Below, piece after piece: positions 8,092 through 16,758 of a stretch of 64,000 nucleotides of DNA. Within the stretch, counting starts at the first letter, position 1, and each line of letters begins with the position of its first letter. The translations under genes and the position numbers were made by a program. The notes under the pieces were generated by a model that did not search any database, had not been told where the DNA came from, and saw only the letters and a program-made list of their open reading frames with translations. This DNA is from JBJMQS01 sp045802605 (GTDB lineage: Bacteria > Planctomycetota > Planctomycetia > Gemmatales > Gemmataceae), in the NCBI GenBank assembly GCA_045802605.1, contig JBJMQS010000050.1:1-64000 (forward strand), given 5' to 3'.

Positions 8092-8973
8092 ATGACTCTG
8101 AACAATGCTGAAATTGCAGCCGCAAAGGCCTTGATCCACTTGGCTTTGGTCGAGGACATGGGGCAGCGGGGCGACCTGACCAGCAGTGCGACCATTCCAG
8201 AAAACGCGGTCGGCCAGGCCAATGTCGTGGCCCGAGCGGCGGGCGTCGTTGCCGGGCTACCCCTCGCGGCTTTGGTTTTCGCTGCGGTCGATGCCCGATT
8301 GGGATTTGAACCACGCACTCTCGACGGCGCTGTGGTTCAGCCTGGTGACGTACTGGCCATGGGCGCTGGTCCCATGCGTGCGATCCTCGCCGCGGAGCGG
8401 ACCGCGCTCAATTTCCTTCAGCATCTTTCGGGCGTAGCGACTCTCACCAGGCGTTACGTCGATAGTGCGGGTGGTCGAGCCCAGATTTTTGACACGCGAA
8501 AGACTACGCCGGGCTGGAGACTCTTAGAGAAATATGCCGTGCGATGTGGCGGCGGCCACAATCATCGGCTTGGATTGGACAATGCCATCTTGATTAAGGA
8601 CAACCATGTGCAAGCGCTGGGGGGTGGGGTTGGAGGCACCAGGGCCGCCATTGCCGCTGCGCGAGCACACGCTCCCGGGCTGCCAATCGAAGTGGAAGTC
8701 GATTCGTTGGAACAATTCGAAGCTGCATTGGCCGCTCGCCCGGAGATTATTTTGCTCGACAACATGAACCCTGATTTACTGAAGCAATGCGTGGGCCGGC
8801 GCGACGTAGTTGCCAAAGAGGTTCAACTCGAGGCCTCCGGCGGCGTGAATCTGGAAACGGTCGTTGCCATCGCGGCCACTCGCGTCGATCGAATCAGTGT
8901 CGGGGCGTTGACGCATTCCGCACCGGCCTTGGACATAGCATTGGATTACACGCCAGCGACCCACGTGCGATGA
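8092..8973 (+). CDS. nadC: Nicotinate-nucleotide pyrophosphorylase (carboxylating)
   Basis: A 293-residue cytoplasmic enzyme that converts quinolinate and PRPP to nicotinate mononucleotide, CO2 and PPi in de novo NAD synthesis. Family signatures are clear: EDMGQRGDLTS near the N-terminus, AERTALNFLQHLSGVAT, the substrate-binding DTRKTTPGWR, KYAVRCGGGHNHR, LIKDNH, EVEVDSLEQ, and the barrel end SGGVNLETV and GALTHSAPALDIALDY. Full length for the family. It shares an ATGA overlap with birA, so the two are translated from one message. Confidence 0.96.
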   Translation: MTLNNAEIAAAKALIHLALVEDMGQRGDLTSSATIPENAVGQANVVARAAGVVAGLPLAALVFAAVDARLGFEPRTLDGAVVQPGDVLAMGAGPMRAILAAERTALNFLQHLSGVATLTRRYVDSAGGRAQIFDTRKTTPGWRLLEKYAVRCGGGHNHRLGLDNAILIKDNHVQALGGGVGGTRAAIAAARAHAPGLPIEVEVDSLEQFEAALAARPEIILLDNMNPDLLKQCVGRRDVVAKEVQLEASGGVNLETVVAIAATRVDRISVGALTHSAPALDIALDYTPATHVR

Positions 8974-9728
8974 ACATAGGCGCCGAGGAATGGAGCTTGC
9001 CGACTCGCCACCTCGGCCAACGTGCCTTGATCTACGCATCTCTTCCCAGTACCAACAACCACGCCGCCACGCAGCCCGATGGCACTGTGGTCGTGGCGCA
9101 TGAGCAAACCGCCGGCCGTGGACAATATGGCCGGGCGTGGCATAGCCCAGCCGGGGGCGTCTGGATGTCCGTCGTTTTCAACCCCCCCGAAAGTCTGCGC
9201 CGGCCGGTCATTCTCACGGCCTGGGCCGCAGTTTCGGTCGTCGAAACGATTCGATCACTTGTGGACGAACGGCCGACTATCAAATGGCCGAACGACATCC
9301 TGGTGGGCGGCAAGAAAATCTGCGGCGTCTTAATCGAGCAAGGCCAGCGTGTGGTGGCCGGGATCGGACTCAATGTCAATCTGTCGGCGCGAGAACTAGT
9401 TTCGGCGGAGCTTTTGGATGCCACATCAGTCGCGGTAATCGCCGGGAAATTATTTTCAGCCGACGAGGTGGCTCGCAAGCTGACCCTGCGTTTTGATGAG
9501 GAATATGACAGTGTCCTTCGCGGGGATCTCACCTCTCTCGAACAGCGCTGGCGTGCATATTCGGGCCTGGTCCACCAGTCCGTGCGACTCGAGCTGGTGA
9601 ACGGCGAAACATATCGCGGCGTTCTTGTGAACCAGACTTTTGCTCGAATCCGAATCACCTCAAATGGGTCGGACCGGACGCACCAGCCGGAAGAGGTGCG
9701 TCACATCGTTGAAGCCGCCTCCATCTAG
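8970..9728 (+). CDS. birA: Biotin--[acetyl-CoA-carboxylase] ligase
   Basis: A 252-residue enzyme that activates biotin to biotinyl-AMP and transfers it to the carrier lysine of biotin-dependent carboxylases. STNN near residue 28, then VVVAHEQTAGRGQYGR gives the ATP/biotin loop (GRGxxGR), followed by KWPNDILVGGKKICGVLIE and GIGLNVN, all typical. There is no N-terminal helix-turn-helix, so it is a group I ligase that does not act as a repressor. The start is the ATG that overlaps the nadC stop (ATGA). It ends 13 bases before the convergent ferredoxin gene. Confidence 0.95.
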   Translation: MNIGAEEWSLPTRHLGQRALIYASLPSTNNHAATQPDGTVVVAHEQTAGRGQYGRAWHSPAGGVWMSVVFNPPESLRRPVILTAWAAVSVVETIRSLVDERPTIKWPNDILVGGKKICGVLIEQGQRVVAGIGLNVNLSARELVSAELLDATSVAVIAGKLFSADEVARKLTLRFDEEYDSVLRGDLTSLEQRWRAYSGLVHQSVRLELVNGETYRGVLVNQTFARIRITSNGSDRTHQPEEVRHIVEAASI

Positions 9729-9741
9729 ATATTCTTCGAAC

Positions 9742-10089
9742 CTATTGCAAGGATTCAGGTGGTATCTGGTCCGTGGGGCGCTTGCCCGCGTCGATGCGAC
9801 CAGTGCCCGCCAGCCGACTAATCACCCGAACGGACATATCGTGATCGCACAGGATTTGGCAACTGAGGCGCACGCCGGTCAGCCCTTTCGCGGTGAGCGC
9901 CCGAATCTCGCCCGGCGTTTTTGTCGCCGGCTCGCCGGAGATGAATTCCACCTTGCAGGTCGTGCATTTGGCGTTACCGCCGCATGCGTGTAATTGATCG
10001 ATCTTGGCCTCGTCTTCGAGGGCCAACACCAGTCGTTTCCCGGCGGGTACTTCAAAGGTGCCAACGCCATCCACTGTTAACTGCGGCAT
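9742..10089 (-). CDS. 2Fe-2S ferredoxin
   Basis: A 115-residue protein with the plant-type cluster pattern HACGGNAKCTTC followed by a distant Cys in RLSCQ, giving four cysteine ligands for one [2Fe-2S] cluster. The front beta-grasp part reads MPQLTVDGVGTFEVPAG. The start is fixed by a strong Shine-Dalgarno (GGAGGAGGA, complement of 10094-10102) a few bases before the ATG; upstream in-frame codons lack such a site. It is a small electron carrier; its partner is not evident from the neighbours (birA converges on it, a Tad-like gene diverges). Confidence 0.88.
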   Translation of the reverse strand: MPQLTVDGVGTFEVPAGKRLVLALEDEAKIDQLHACGGNAKCTTCKVEFISGEPATKTPGEIRALTAKGLTGVRLSCQILCDHDMSVRVISRLAGTGRIDAGKRPTDQIPPESLQ

Positions 10090-10240
10090 CGATTCCTCCT
10101 CCAATTGGACTGGTATCATTGTCCGGGTTTGCATGGACGTTGTCGATATACCGCATTTTGGCGAATCGGACGAAGATTTTGATTTGACCGATCGTTCTTT
10201 GTGACCTACATGTTGTGCGGGATAATATCGAGGCAGTTGT

Positions 10241-10657
10241 ATGAACCGCCGCCAATCCGATCCGCGCCGAGGTGTCGCCGCCGTTGAATTGGCCTGTTTG
10301 GCCCCGCTTCTGATTTTCCTCCTTGTCATCACAGTCGATTGGGCCCGCATCTTTTATTACTCGGTGACGATCGCCAATTGTGCCCGCAACGGTGCAATCT
10401 ACGGCTCTGACACAACGGCTCAAAGCATTTCGCCTTACACGAGCATCCAACAAGCTGCGTTGGCCGACGCGAACAATCTATCGCCATCGCCCACAGTGAC
10501 TTCAGTCACGGGAACTGATGCTAACGGGAATGGCTACTGCGAAGTGACTGTTAGTTGGCAATTCACGTTGGTGACCAGTTACCCCGGTATCGCCAACCCC
10601 ACTACCATCACTCGCACCGTGCGGATGCGAACAGCTCCGCCGACACCGAGTGGCTGA
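10241..10657 (+). CDS. TadE-like pseudopilin
   Basis: A 138-residue protein with a short basic leader (MNRRQSDPRRG), then VAAVELACLAPLLIFLLVITVDWARIFYYS, the TadE/TadG N-terminal pattern: a helix beginning with a hydrophobic run after a conserved Glu, preceded by a Gly that would be the prepilin peptidase site. The rest is a Ser/Thr-rich beta domain. It leads a trio of similar genes (10241-12398) but no TadA, TadB/C, secretin or prepilin peptidase genes lie nearby. Likely a minor pilin or envelope-associated protein. Confidence 0.8.
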   Translation: MNRRQSDPRRGVAAVELACLAPLLIFLLVITVDWARIFYYSVTIANCARNGAIYGSDTTAQSISPYTSIQQAALADANNLSPSPTVTSVTGTDANGNGYCEVTVSWQFTLVTSYPGIANPTTITRTVRMRTAPPTPSG

Positions 10658-10669
10658 GCGGAGGTCGTC

Positions 10670-11122
10670 ATGGTCAGGCCTGGCACAAAGCGGTCCGGAG
10701 CGGTGGCGGTGGAATTCGCCGCAGTCGCGCCGGTCGCCTTCGTATTGGTCCTCGGCATTATGGTTGGGGGGATGGCAGTCTTCCGCTTCCATGAGCTTTC
10801 GACTTTGGCTCGTGAAGGCGCTCGATATGCAAGTGTCCACGGCACCGATTACGCAAAAGCAACGGGCAACACGGCCGCGACTGCCGATGACATTAAGAAT
10901 TTCATACTCGCGAAAGCCGTCGGCCTCGATACATCGAATCTCACGTGCACGGTGACATGGAATGCCAGCAATTCACCCTATACGACGTCGTACGGTGGTA
11001 GCGCACCCATCAGCACGGCGAACACCGTTACGGTCACACTGAGCTATCAATGGATCGCGGAAGCGTATTTCACAAATAGCAGCACGATGACGGCCACTTC
11101 GACCATGGTCATGTCATTCTGA
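10670..11122 (+). CDS. TadE-like pseudopilin
   Basis: A 150-residue protein of the same design as its upstream neighbour: basic leader (MVRPGTKRSG), AVAVEFAAVAPVAFVLVLGI as the N-terminal helix with Glu at position +5 from the presumed cleavage site, then the hallmark LAREGARYASVHG, and a Thr-rich C-terminus. GGAGG lies 5 bases before the ATG. It starts 12 bases after the preceding gene and is followed after 13 bases by the TadG-like gene, so the three are one operon. Confidence 0.82.
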   Translation: MVRPGTKRSGAVAVEFAAVAPVAFVLVLGIMVGGMAVFRFHELSTLAREGARYASVHGTDYAKATGNTAATADDIKNFILAKAVGLDTSNLTCTVTWNASNSPYTTSYGGSAPISTANTVTVTLSYQWIAEAYFTNSSTMTATSTMVMSF

Positions 11123-11135
11123 ACAGGATTATGCC

Positions 11136-12398
11136 ATGCGAACACCGATTCAACTTCGCCGACGCGGTTCCATTGCACCATTGATGGCGGTTGCGATGAT
11201 TCCGATCCTCGGATTCGCCGCCATCGCGATTGATGGCGGACTGCAGCTCGATCATAAGCGGCGCACGCAAGCAGCGGCGGATGCAGCGGCACTGGCGGCG
11301 GCGGTCGATCTCTTCCGGAACTACGACACGCGGCACGGCCTCGATCCCACCGGTGCCGCGGCGACATCTGCCAAGACAACCGCCGCGGCTGACGGCTACA
11401 CTCACAACGGCACAACGACTACTGTCACGGTGAGCATTCCGCCGATTTCTGGGCCGTTTACTGGCAAATCGGACTATGCGGAAGTCACAATTCTCTACAA
11501 ATTGTCACGAGGCTTCAGCAGCATTTGGGGCACGGACACATTGCCGATTTACTCACGCGCTGTCGCCCGTGGGAGTTGGAAAAACGTCGATGTGGGGGTG
11601 TTGTTGCTCGATCCTAGCAGTAGCTCGGCCCTCAAAGCGACAGGTAATGGATCGGTGACTGTCTTGGGGGCACCCATCGTGGTGGACTCGGTCGCCGCCG
11701 ACGGCGCGGTATCGAGTGGCGGCGGCACTTTGGTTGCGCCCGAGTTCGATTTCGCTGGCACACCCGGCTACTCTGGAAGCGGATTTACTGGCACAATTCA
11801 CTCCACATCATCACCTACAAGCGATCCGCTCATCAACTTGCCGCCGCCCGATATTAACTCGCTCACGGTTCAAGACACGAACGGAAAGCACATCTCGGGC
11901 AACGGCCATTACACACTCGATCCGGGCGTCTATTACGGCGGCATCGACATAAGCTCGGGTGCGAACGTTACCCTCAACCCGGGCATCTACTACATGAAAA
12001 ACGGCGGATTTAAGTACAGCGGCAACGCATCGAGCAGCTTGAGTGGTAGCGGAGTGTTTATCTACAGCGACCCCTCGAGCAACAGCGACGATATCTCAAT
12101 CACCGGTCAAGGCACCGTTAACCTTTCGCCGCCCACCTCCGGCACATACGCCGGCGTGACGTTATATCAAAATCGAAATGCGTCGAATTCCGTCAAGATT
12201 TCCGGTGGAGGCATGATGACAATTACCGGGACCTTCTATGCGGCCGGTGCCCAGTTGCAGGTCTCCGGCAGCTCCGGCAACAATACGATTGGTTCCCAGT
12301 ACATCAGTTACCAGTTGAGCTTATCGGGCAGCGGCAACGTCACGATCGACTGGTACGCTGCTTCGGCCCGAGTTCGTACGTTCGGACTTGTGGAATAG
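11136..12398 (+). CDS. TadG-like protein with N-terminal Flp-type helix and large extracellular domain
   Basis: A 420-residue protein. The N-terminus RRRGSIAPLMAVAMIPILGFAAIAIDGG followed by DHKRRTQAAADAAALAAA is the classic TadG start (putative Flp pilus assembly TadE/G-like). Residues about 140-420 form a long Gly/Ser/Thr-rich region with recurrent patterns such as SGNG, PGVYYGGIDISSGA and GIYYMKNGGFKYSG that suggest a beta-helix. It is anchored by one helix and exposed outside. It stops one base before the end of the convergent U32-type gene. Confidence 0.82.
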   Translation: MRTPIQLRRRGSIAPLMAVAMIPILGFAAIAIDGGLQLDHKRRTQAAADAAALAAAVDLFRNYDTRHGLDPTGAAATSAKTTAAADGYTHNGTTTTVTVSIPPISGPFTGKSDYAEVTILYKLSRGFSSIWGTDTLPIYSRAVARGSWKNVDVGVLLLDPSSSSALKATGNGSVTVLGAPIVVDSVAADGAVSSGGGTLVAPEFDFAGTPGYSGSGFTGTIHSTSSPTSDPLINLPPPDINSLTVQDTNGKHISGNGHYTLDPGVYYGGIDISSGANVTLNPGIYYMKNGGFKYSGNASSSLSGSGVFIYSDPSSNSDDISITGQGTVNLSPPTSGTYAGVTLYQNRNASNSVKISGGGMMTITGTFYAAGAQLQVSGSSGNNTIGSQYISYQLSLSGSGNVTIDWYAASARVRTFGLVE

Positions 12399-12399
12399 G

Positions 12400-15114
12400 T
12401 TACAGCAACCCAATGTCGAAATTCGCCGAATGGCCGCCCGGCACATTCCGGCCTGCGCGAATCAATCGCCAACGATCACGCACGTCAGTCGGACTATATC
12501 GCTGATAAATAAAGTCGGCGCGCAGGTTCCGCGCACCAAGTTTGGCAAGCTCTTTCAAACGCGGGGCTAAGCAATACGGCCCCTGGTTCAAAACAATCGT
12601 CCGGCAATGGTAATCGAGTGCCGTAATGCGCTCGCCATGACTGGACACCATGTCCATTGATTCGAACGAGCAATTCGGCTTGCCCGGACAGCCCCCAATC
12701 AGGTTGGCGTACGCACACGACTCGGCAATAAACTGCGGCGTGTCTTGGTAAACAATCAGCACTGCTTGAGCGGCGAATTCGCCGAGCAGGGACCGCACGT
12801 TTGCCCGGCCATCTTCCGGTGATAACGCAAATCGCCTCGCACCCATTTCGAAAGCAGCCAGCGCGGCCGAACGATTCAACACGTACACGGACCAGTCGGT
12901 CGCGAGATCAATTCCCGTGTTTTTTGGATTGGCTGGATCGACGCCCAAGAACTCCCATGCCGAGAGATTGGCGGCCTCCCACTTGCTCCATCCCGCTTTG
13001 CGTAATGCCGCGATTTTCGCAATGATCGCTTTTTCTTCCCACTTGCGAGTAATCGCCGGCAACGCAAAGCGAATTCGGTCTCGACCCAATCTATTCCCCA
13101 AGACGCCGGCCTGCTCGACCAACGACGAAACAGAGTCACGAGCAATGTCAATGATGATTTCATCGACATTGGCCCAATCAGCGTCCTCGAATGCTTCGAC
13201 AAAACCAAGACGATCAACTTTCAGTGACCAGCGAAACGGATCTTTGCTCGGCTGAGTTGCGTCATCAGAGATTGATCGCGCGTGCGTCACCAGGTTCGTG
13301 ACTTGTTCCACAACTTGTTTTCGGGCCGATTGGAGGTTGTCCGCTAGCTTGCTTACCAAATCGCGGCGAAGCTGATTCAGCTTCGACACGGGCACGAATA
13401 GACCTAGCGGATTCTCGATGGTAAGCTCGCCCAGACAGAGTTCCGTTTCGCCAAGTTTCTCGAATGCGGAGCGTGCCGCGATTTGTAACTGTTCGGGATC
13501 TCTGGCTGGGGGAAAATTCCCCACGACATGAGCCCGCAGCGCAAACAAGGGTTTTTGTAAATCTCGCTTGCTGAGGCTGCGAGCAGCTAAAGCCCCTTCC
13601 ACTACAACTTCGCCTTCGCTCACAATCAACCGGACATCGATCGGATGTCGTACCCGATACATCCCGGCCTTAGGCCGATCGAACCTGAACCGTTGCTTCA
13701 CATCTTGTGACGAAGAGCAGTAGACCGGTGCCGCCTTCGGCAAATTCGGATGTTCAATGGGCAACGCGACTTCCAGATGGGAACCGGCTGGGGCCGCCAG
13801 CACCTCACGACGTTTGCCCCCGCCGTCAATGACCCAAAGCCGATCGACCGGGAAACCAAAGGGCTTGCTGAGAATCGGCAAATCGACCTGCAATCCATCA
13901 TGCCGCTCCAGCGCTCGCGACGTGACGAAGCTCAGCTTGCCATTCGTCACTTGCTCGACAGTTCCAATGAACGTCCCGCGATGGCCGACAGTATCCCGGT
14001 CGGCGACTTCCTTGTCCTGATGCGATTGCACAAAGAGCTTGGTCCACGGCCGACTGAAGACCGTCTGCAGTTCCGCTTCGCGAGCCGGCCGTTCGGAAGC
14101 CGGCAGTGAACCCTCTATCAGGCCGCGGTAGTAACTTGTCGTCGTCGCCACATAGAGCGGGCTTTTCTTGCGGCCCTCAATCTTGAAGCAGCTCACACCC
14201 GCCGCCCGCAGAGCCGGCAAGTGATCGGGCAACGCCAGATCTTTCATCGAAAAAGGGAATCCGGTGTGGGGATCGCGTCGCGTCAGCGTGCCATCGCGCA
14301 ACGTCTCCGGAGCGCCAGCCACCTCGTAGCTGTGGCGGCAGGAGTACACGCACTTGCCACGGTTGCCGGATCGACCCAGTGTTTGTGCCGAGAAGAGACA
14401 GAGTCCGCTGTAGGAGTAGCACAGCGCACCGTGAACGAAGACTTCAGTCTTAATGTCCGTCATCGAGGTGATGTCACGCACTTCTTCAAAGGTCAACTCC
14501 CGGGCCAGCACCACGCGTGTGAAGCCGAACCGGCCCAACGCCTGCGCCCCAGCCCGATTGTGGACCGCGAGCTGCGTGCTCGCATGCAACTCGAGACTTG
14601 GAAAATGATCGCGGACGATTTTTGCCACGCCGAGGTCTTGCACGATCAGCGCATCCACGCCAATGTCGTCGAGTGCGGCGAGATCGGCGATTAACTCCGG
14701 CAACTCGTCCTGGCGCACCAGCGTATTGATCGTTACGAACACCCGCCGCACTGGGGAAAGACTATGCGCGTACGCTGTGACTTCGTTCACTTCGTCAAGC
14801 GTGAAGTTCTCTGCTTCGGCTCGGGCGGAGAATTTTTTCAATCCCAAGTAAATTGCGTCGGCCCCGTGATGAAATGCGGCAAAGGCCGCATCGGGCCCAC
14901 CAGCCGGCGAAAGCAGTTCAACAGGCCGGTCATTGGGCTCACCCGGCGCGAGGTCAACAGAGAATTCGGTTTCAGCGTATTCGCCCTGGGGCAGCACGGG
15001 CTCGGGAGCCGCACTGGCATCGCCCCAATTCGCACCGGCCGGGCGCAGTCCTTGCCAGGTCGGCACCTCAGGCGCCGCCGAAATGACCGGCAAACTCCGC
15101 GTTTTGGGATTCAT
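12400..15114 (-). CDS. U32 family peptidase / RlhA-type 23S rRNA hydroxylase relative
   Basis: A 904-residue protein. Residues about 65-350 match the U32 family: PVELLSPAG, GADAIYLGLKKFSARA, VFVTINTLV, GVDALIVQDLGV, HASTQLAVHNRAGA, and the four-cysteine cluster GALCYSYSGLC ... GNRGKCVYSCR that binds an iron-sulfur cluster in RlhA/TrhP-type RNA hydroxylases, then KIEGRKKSPLYV. The remainder includes a DUF3656-like insert and a C-terminal domain with Cys pairs (CAYANLIGGCPGKPNC). Many homologues are called collagenase-like proteases; RNA hydroxylation is the better supported role for E. coli relatives. The N-terminal 60 residues look unconserved. Confidence 0.85.
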   Translation of the reverse strand: MNPKTRSLPVISAAPEVPTWQGLRPAGANWGDASAAPEPVLPQGEYAETEFSVDLAPGEPNDRPVELLSPAGGPDAAFAAFHHGADAIYLGLKKFSARAEAENFTLDEVNEVTAYAHSLSPVRRVFVTINTLVRQDELPELIADLAALDDIGVDALIVQDLGVAKIVRDHFPSLELHASTQLAVHNRAGAQALGRFGFTRVVLARELTFEEVRDITSMTDIKTEVFVHGALCYSYSGLCLFSAQTLGRSGNRGKCVYSCRHSYEVAGAPETLRDGTLTRRDPHTGFPFSMKDLALPDHLPALRAAGVSCFKIEGRKKSPLYVATTTSYYRGLIEGSLPASERPAREAELQTVFSRPWTKLFVQSHQDKEVADRDTVGHRGTFIGTVEQVTNGKLSFVTSRALERHDGLQVDLPILSKPFGFPVDRLWVIDGGGKRREVLAAPAGSHLEVALPIEHPNLPKAAPVYCSSSQDVKQRFRFDRPKAGMYRVRHPIDVRLIVSEGEVVVEGALAARSLSKRDLQKPLFALRAHVVGNFPPARDPEQLQIAARSAFEKLGETELCLGELTIENPLGLFVPVSKLNQLRRDLVSKLADNLQSARKQVVEQVTNLVTHARSISDDATQPSKDPFRWSLKVDRLGFVEAFEDADWANVDEIIIDIARDSVSSLVEQAGVLGNRLGRDRIRFALPAITRKWEEKAIIAKIAALRKAGWSKWEAANLSAWEFLGVDPANPKNTGIDLATDWSVYVLNRSAALAAFEMGARRFALSPEDGRANVRSLLGEFAAQAVLIVYQDTPQFIAESCAYANLIGGCPGKPNCSFESMDMVSSHGERITALDYHCRTIVLNQGPYCLAPRLKELAKLGARNLRADFIYQRYSPTDVRDRWRLIRAGRNVPGGHSANFDIGLL

Positions 15115-15251
15115 TTTGCGATCAATGGTTCTAATGGACGCATCTGTTCAGCCTAAGCAGCTTACAACTTCGGTCAATTCCGAATTCAGGCTGCCAGCCA
15201 AAACGTAGCCCGGCCGATAGCTTTGTGGGATTTCGGAGGCAGGACACACCA

Positions 15252-15602
15252 ATGACTACGTTCTATCTAATGCCGCCGCGGGCCGACATGGCTCGCCGTT
15301 TTGCCGCCTTCTTAAAAGTCTGGTTCCCGGGCGTACATCCGCGCCTGGAACAGCTTCCCGACATCCTCGAAGCAACAATCGATCCCGGGGCAGACGCCGT
15401 TGTCCTTTTTGGGGAAGACCTTCCACTCGCGCGTGGAGAAATGCTCGACGATTGCCTGTCTGACGGATTCGGCGCTGAGCCCGGTGACCGCGTGGTGGAC
15501 ATGCGAGTGGGGCCGATCGACGGAGTCGCGGCTGACACCCACATTATTGGCACGGGCCGCTCACTGCTCCGCTTCGCCCGGTTCACTAGAATGGCTGGGT
15601 AA
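15252..15602 (+). CDS. Conserved hypothetical protein
   Basis: A 116-residue soluble protein. The ATG at 15252 follows GGAGGCAGG and is preferred over an upstream in-frame codon at 15225. The sequence has MTTFYLMPPR, FPGVHPRLEQLPDILE, ADAVVLFGEDLP and GDRVVDMRVG, which suggests a compact alpha/beta fold of about 110 residues. I do not recognise a family. It precedes the Arg/Glu-rich gene at 15633 by 30 bases and the pair may be one transcript. Confidence 0.6.
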   Translation: MTTFYLMPPRADMARRFAAFLKVWFPGVHPRLEQLPDILEATIDPGADAVVLFGEDLPLARGEMLDDCLSDGFGAEPGDRVVDMRVGPIDGVAADTHIIGTGRSLLRFARFTRMAG

Positions 15603-15632
15603 CGAGTTACCTGTCATGAGTGAACGGCTGCA

Positions 15633-16157
15633 ATGACTGAACCACACGACGAGTGGGCCAACCTCGCTGACAATCTTGGCGTTTCCGATGAGCCTGCGCA
15701 AAAACCGGCCGAAGAGTCCGCACCACGCAGCGAAACTGCGCCACGCGGTCGCGGCCGGCGGCGATCCTCTGAGGCGGGCGGCGAAGAAGCGCCGAAGCGG
15801 CGACGACGCAGCCCTAAACCCGAGTCATCTCCGCAGCCAGAACCCGAATCTGAATCGATGTCCGAACCATTCGCAGCGGGCCTCGAGCCGGATGTCCCCG
15901 AGGCAGCCGAAGATGCGGCCGAGTCGATGGAGTCTTCGGAAGACGAACCCCGCAAACGTCGCCGCCGTCGGCCCCGCCGGAAAAAAGGCGCGCCCGAAGC
16001 TGGCGCAGTCGCAAGTGGTGAAGTGTCCAACGAACCAGTGGCTGTTGGGGTCGAGGCCGACGATGCCGAAGAAGCGGACCTCACGCCGATCGAAAACTAC
16101 GCCACGTTGAATATTCCGAGCTGGCAGGATCTGATCGATGGGCTTTACAAGCCCTAA
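15633..16157 (+). CDS. Disordered Arg/Glu-rich protein with a conserved-looking C-terminal peptide
   Basis: A 174-residue protein with extreme composition. Residues about 20-140 alternate acidic stretches (EPESESMSEP, EDAAESMESSEDEP) with basic clusters (KRRRRSPKP, RKRRRRRPRRKKG) and are expected to be disordered. The C-terminal 20 residues are different, ordered and aromatic: NYATLNIPSWQDLIDGLYKP. This is the shape of a nucleic-acid-associated tail protein or of a scaffold with a peptide docking motif. No enzymatic motif is visible. Context (hypothetical gene upstream, GNAT downstream) does not define a role. Confidence 0.65.
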   Translation: MTEPHDEWANLADNLGVSDEPAQKPAEESAPRSETAPRGRGRRRSSEAGGEEAPKRRRRSPKPESSPQPEPESESMSEPFAAGLEPDVPEAAEDAAESMESSEDEPRKRRRRRPRRKKGAPEAGAVASGEVSNEPVAVGVEADDAEEADLTPIENYATLNIPSWQDLIDGLYKP

Positions 16158-16199
16158 GGCTAGACTCGCTCGCCCCTGGCTTTGTGCTACAGTTAGAAC

Positions 16200-16658
16200 A
16201 TGGCCGATGCGATAATCGAGATAGTCGGCCAGGAAGATTTGCCGACTATCGTCGAGCTATATAACCGGATCTATCGTCCGGCCCGAGACATCACCGCGTT
16301 TCGCCGACGGTTTCTCGGCCGGCACAACGTCTTGCAGATGATCGCCCGCATCGAACGCGAGCCGGTCGGCTTTTTCCTCGGCTTCGAGCTCAAGCCCACG
16401 ACCTTTTTCGCTTGGTTCTGCGGTGTGCTGCCAGAGTATCGCCAGCAAGGCGTCGCGTCCCAACTTATGGAAGCGGTGGAAGAGTGGGCCAAGCAAAGCC
16501 ACTACGAGTCAATTCGCTTGGAATGCCACAACTCCGTCCGCCCGATGCTGCAGCTCGCCATCAAGATGGATTACAACATCACCGGCATGCTCTGGGAACA
16601 TGAGCACGGCGACAATCTGGTCATCTTCGAGAAGATGTTGGAAACTGAAGGCGAGTGA
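16200..16658 (+). CDS. GNAT family N-acetyltransferase
   Basis: A 152-residue protein with the GNAT core. FFAWFCGVLPEYRQQGVASQLMEAVEEWAK contains the acetyl-CoA-binding V-x-P-x-x-R-x-x-G-(V/I)-(A/G) motif A, then YESIRLECHNSVRPMLQLAIKMDYNITG is the usual strand-helix end. The front (DLPTIVELYNRIYRPA) fits the substrate half. Full length for a single-domain member. The acceptor (small molecule, peptide or antibiotic) cannot be told. It starts 42 bases after the Arg/Glu-rich gene. Confidence 0.88.
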   Translation: MADAIIEIVGQEDLPTIVELYNRIYRPARDITAFRRRFLGRHNVLQMIARIEREPVGFFLGFELKPTTFFAWFCGVLPEYRQQGVASQLMEAVEEWAKQSHYESIRLECHNSVRPMLQLAIKMDYNITGMLWEHEHGDNLVIFEKMLETEGE

Positions 16659-16672
16659 TTTTTGTTATTTGT

Positions 16673-16744
16673 AACCGCGGGCTTTAGCCCGCGCTCTCTT
16701 GGCATCGCGTGGTCCCGACGCGGGCTGAAGCTCGTAGCTACGAA
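16673..16744. repeat. Dispersed GC-rich palindrome (CGCGGGC...GCCCGCG type)
   Basis: A perfect 7-bp hairpin CGCGGGC-TTTA-GCCCGCG lies at 16676-16693. Later the related string CGCGGGCTGAAGCTCGTAGCTACGAA follows at 16719-16744. This resembles the frequent non-coding palindromes between planctomycete genes. It separates the GNAT gene from a minus-strand gene and may act as a bidirectional terminator. Confidence 0.7.
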
Positions 16745-16758
16745 AGCAAAACGGAAGT

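Noticed and set aside
8787..8969. Longer N-terminus of BirA
   Set aside because: It overlaps nadC in another frame and is Arg-rich; the family start and the ATGA overlap fit 8970.
10090..10350. Longer N-terminus of the ferredoxin
   Set aside because: Basic, low-quality sequence; a strong ribosome site precedes the codon at 10089.
16673..16744. CRISPR-like repeat
   Set aside because: Single palindrome, no regular spacers or repeat units.
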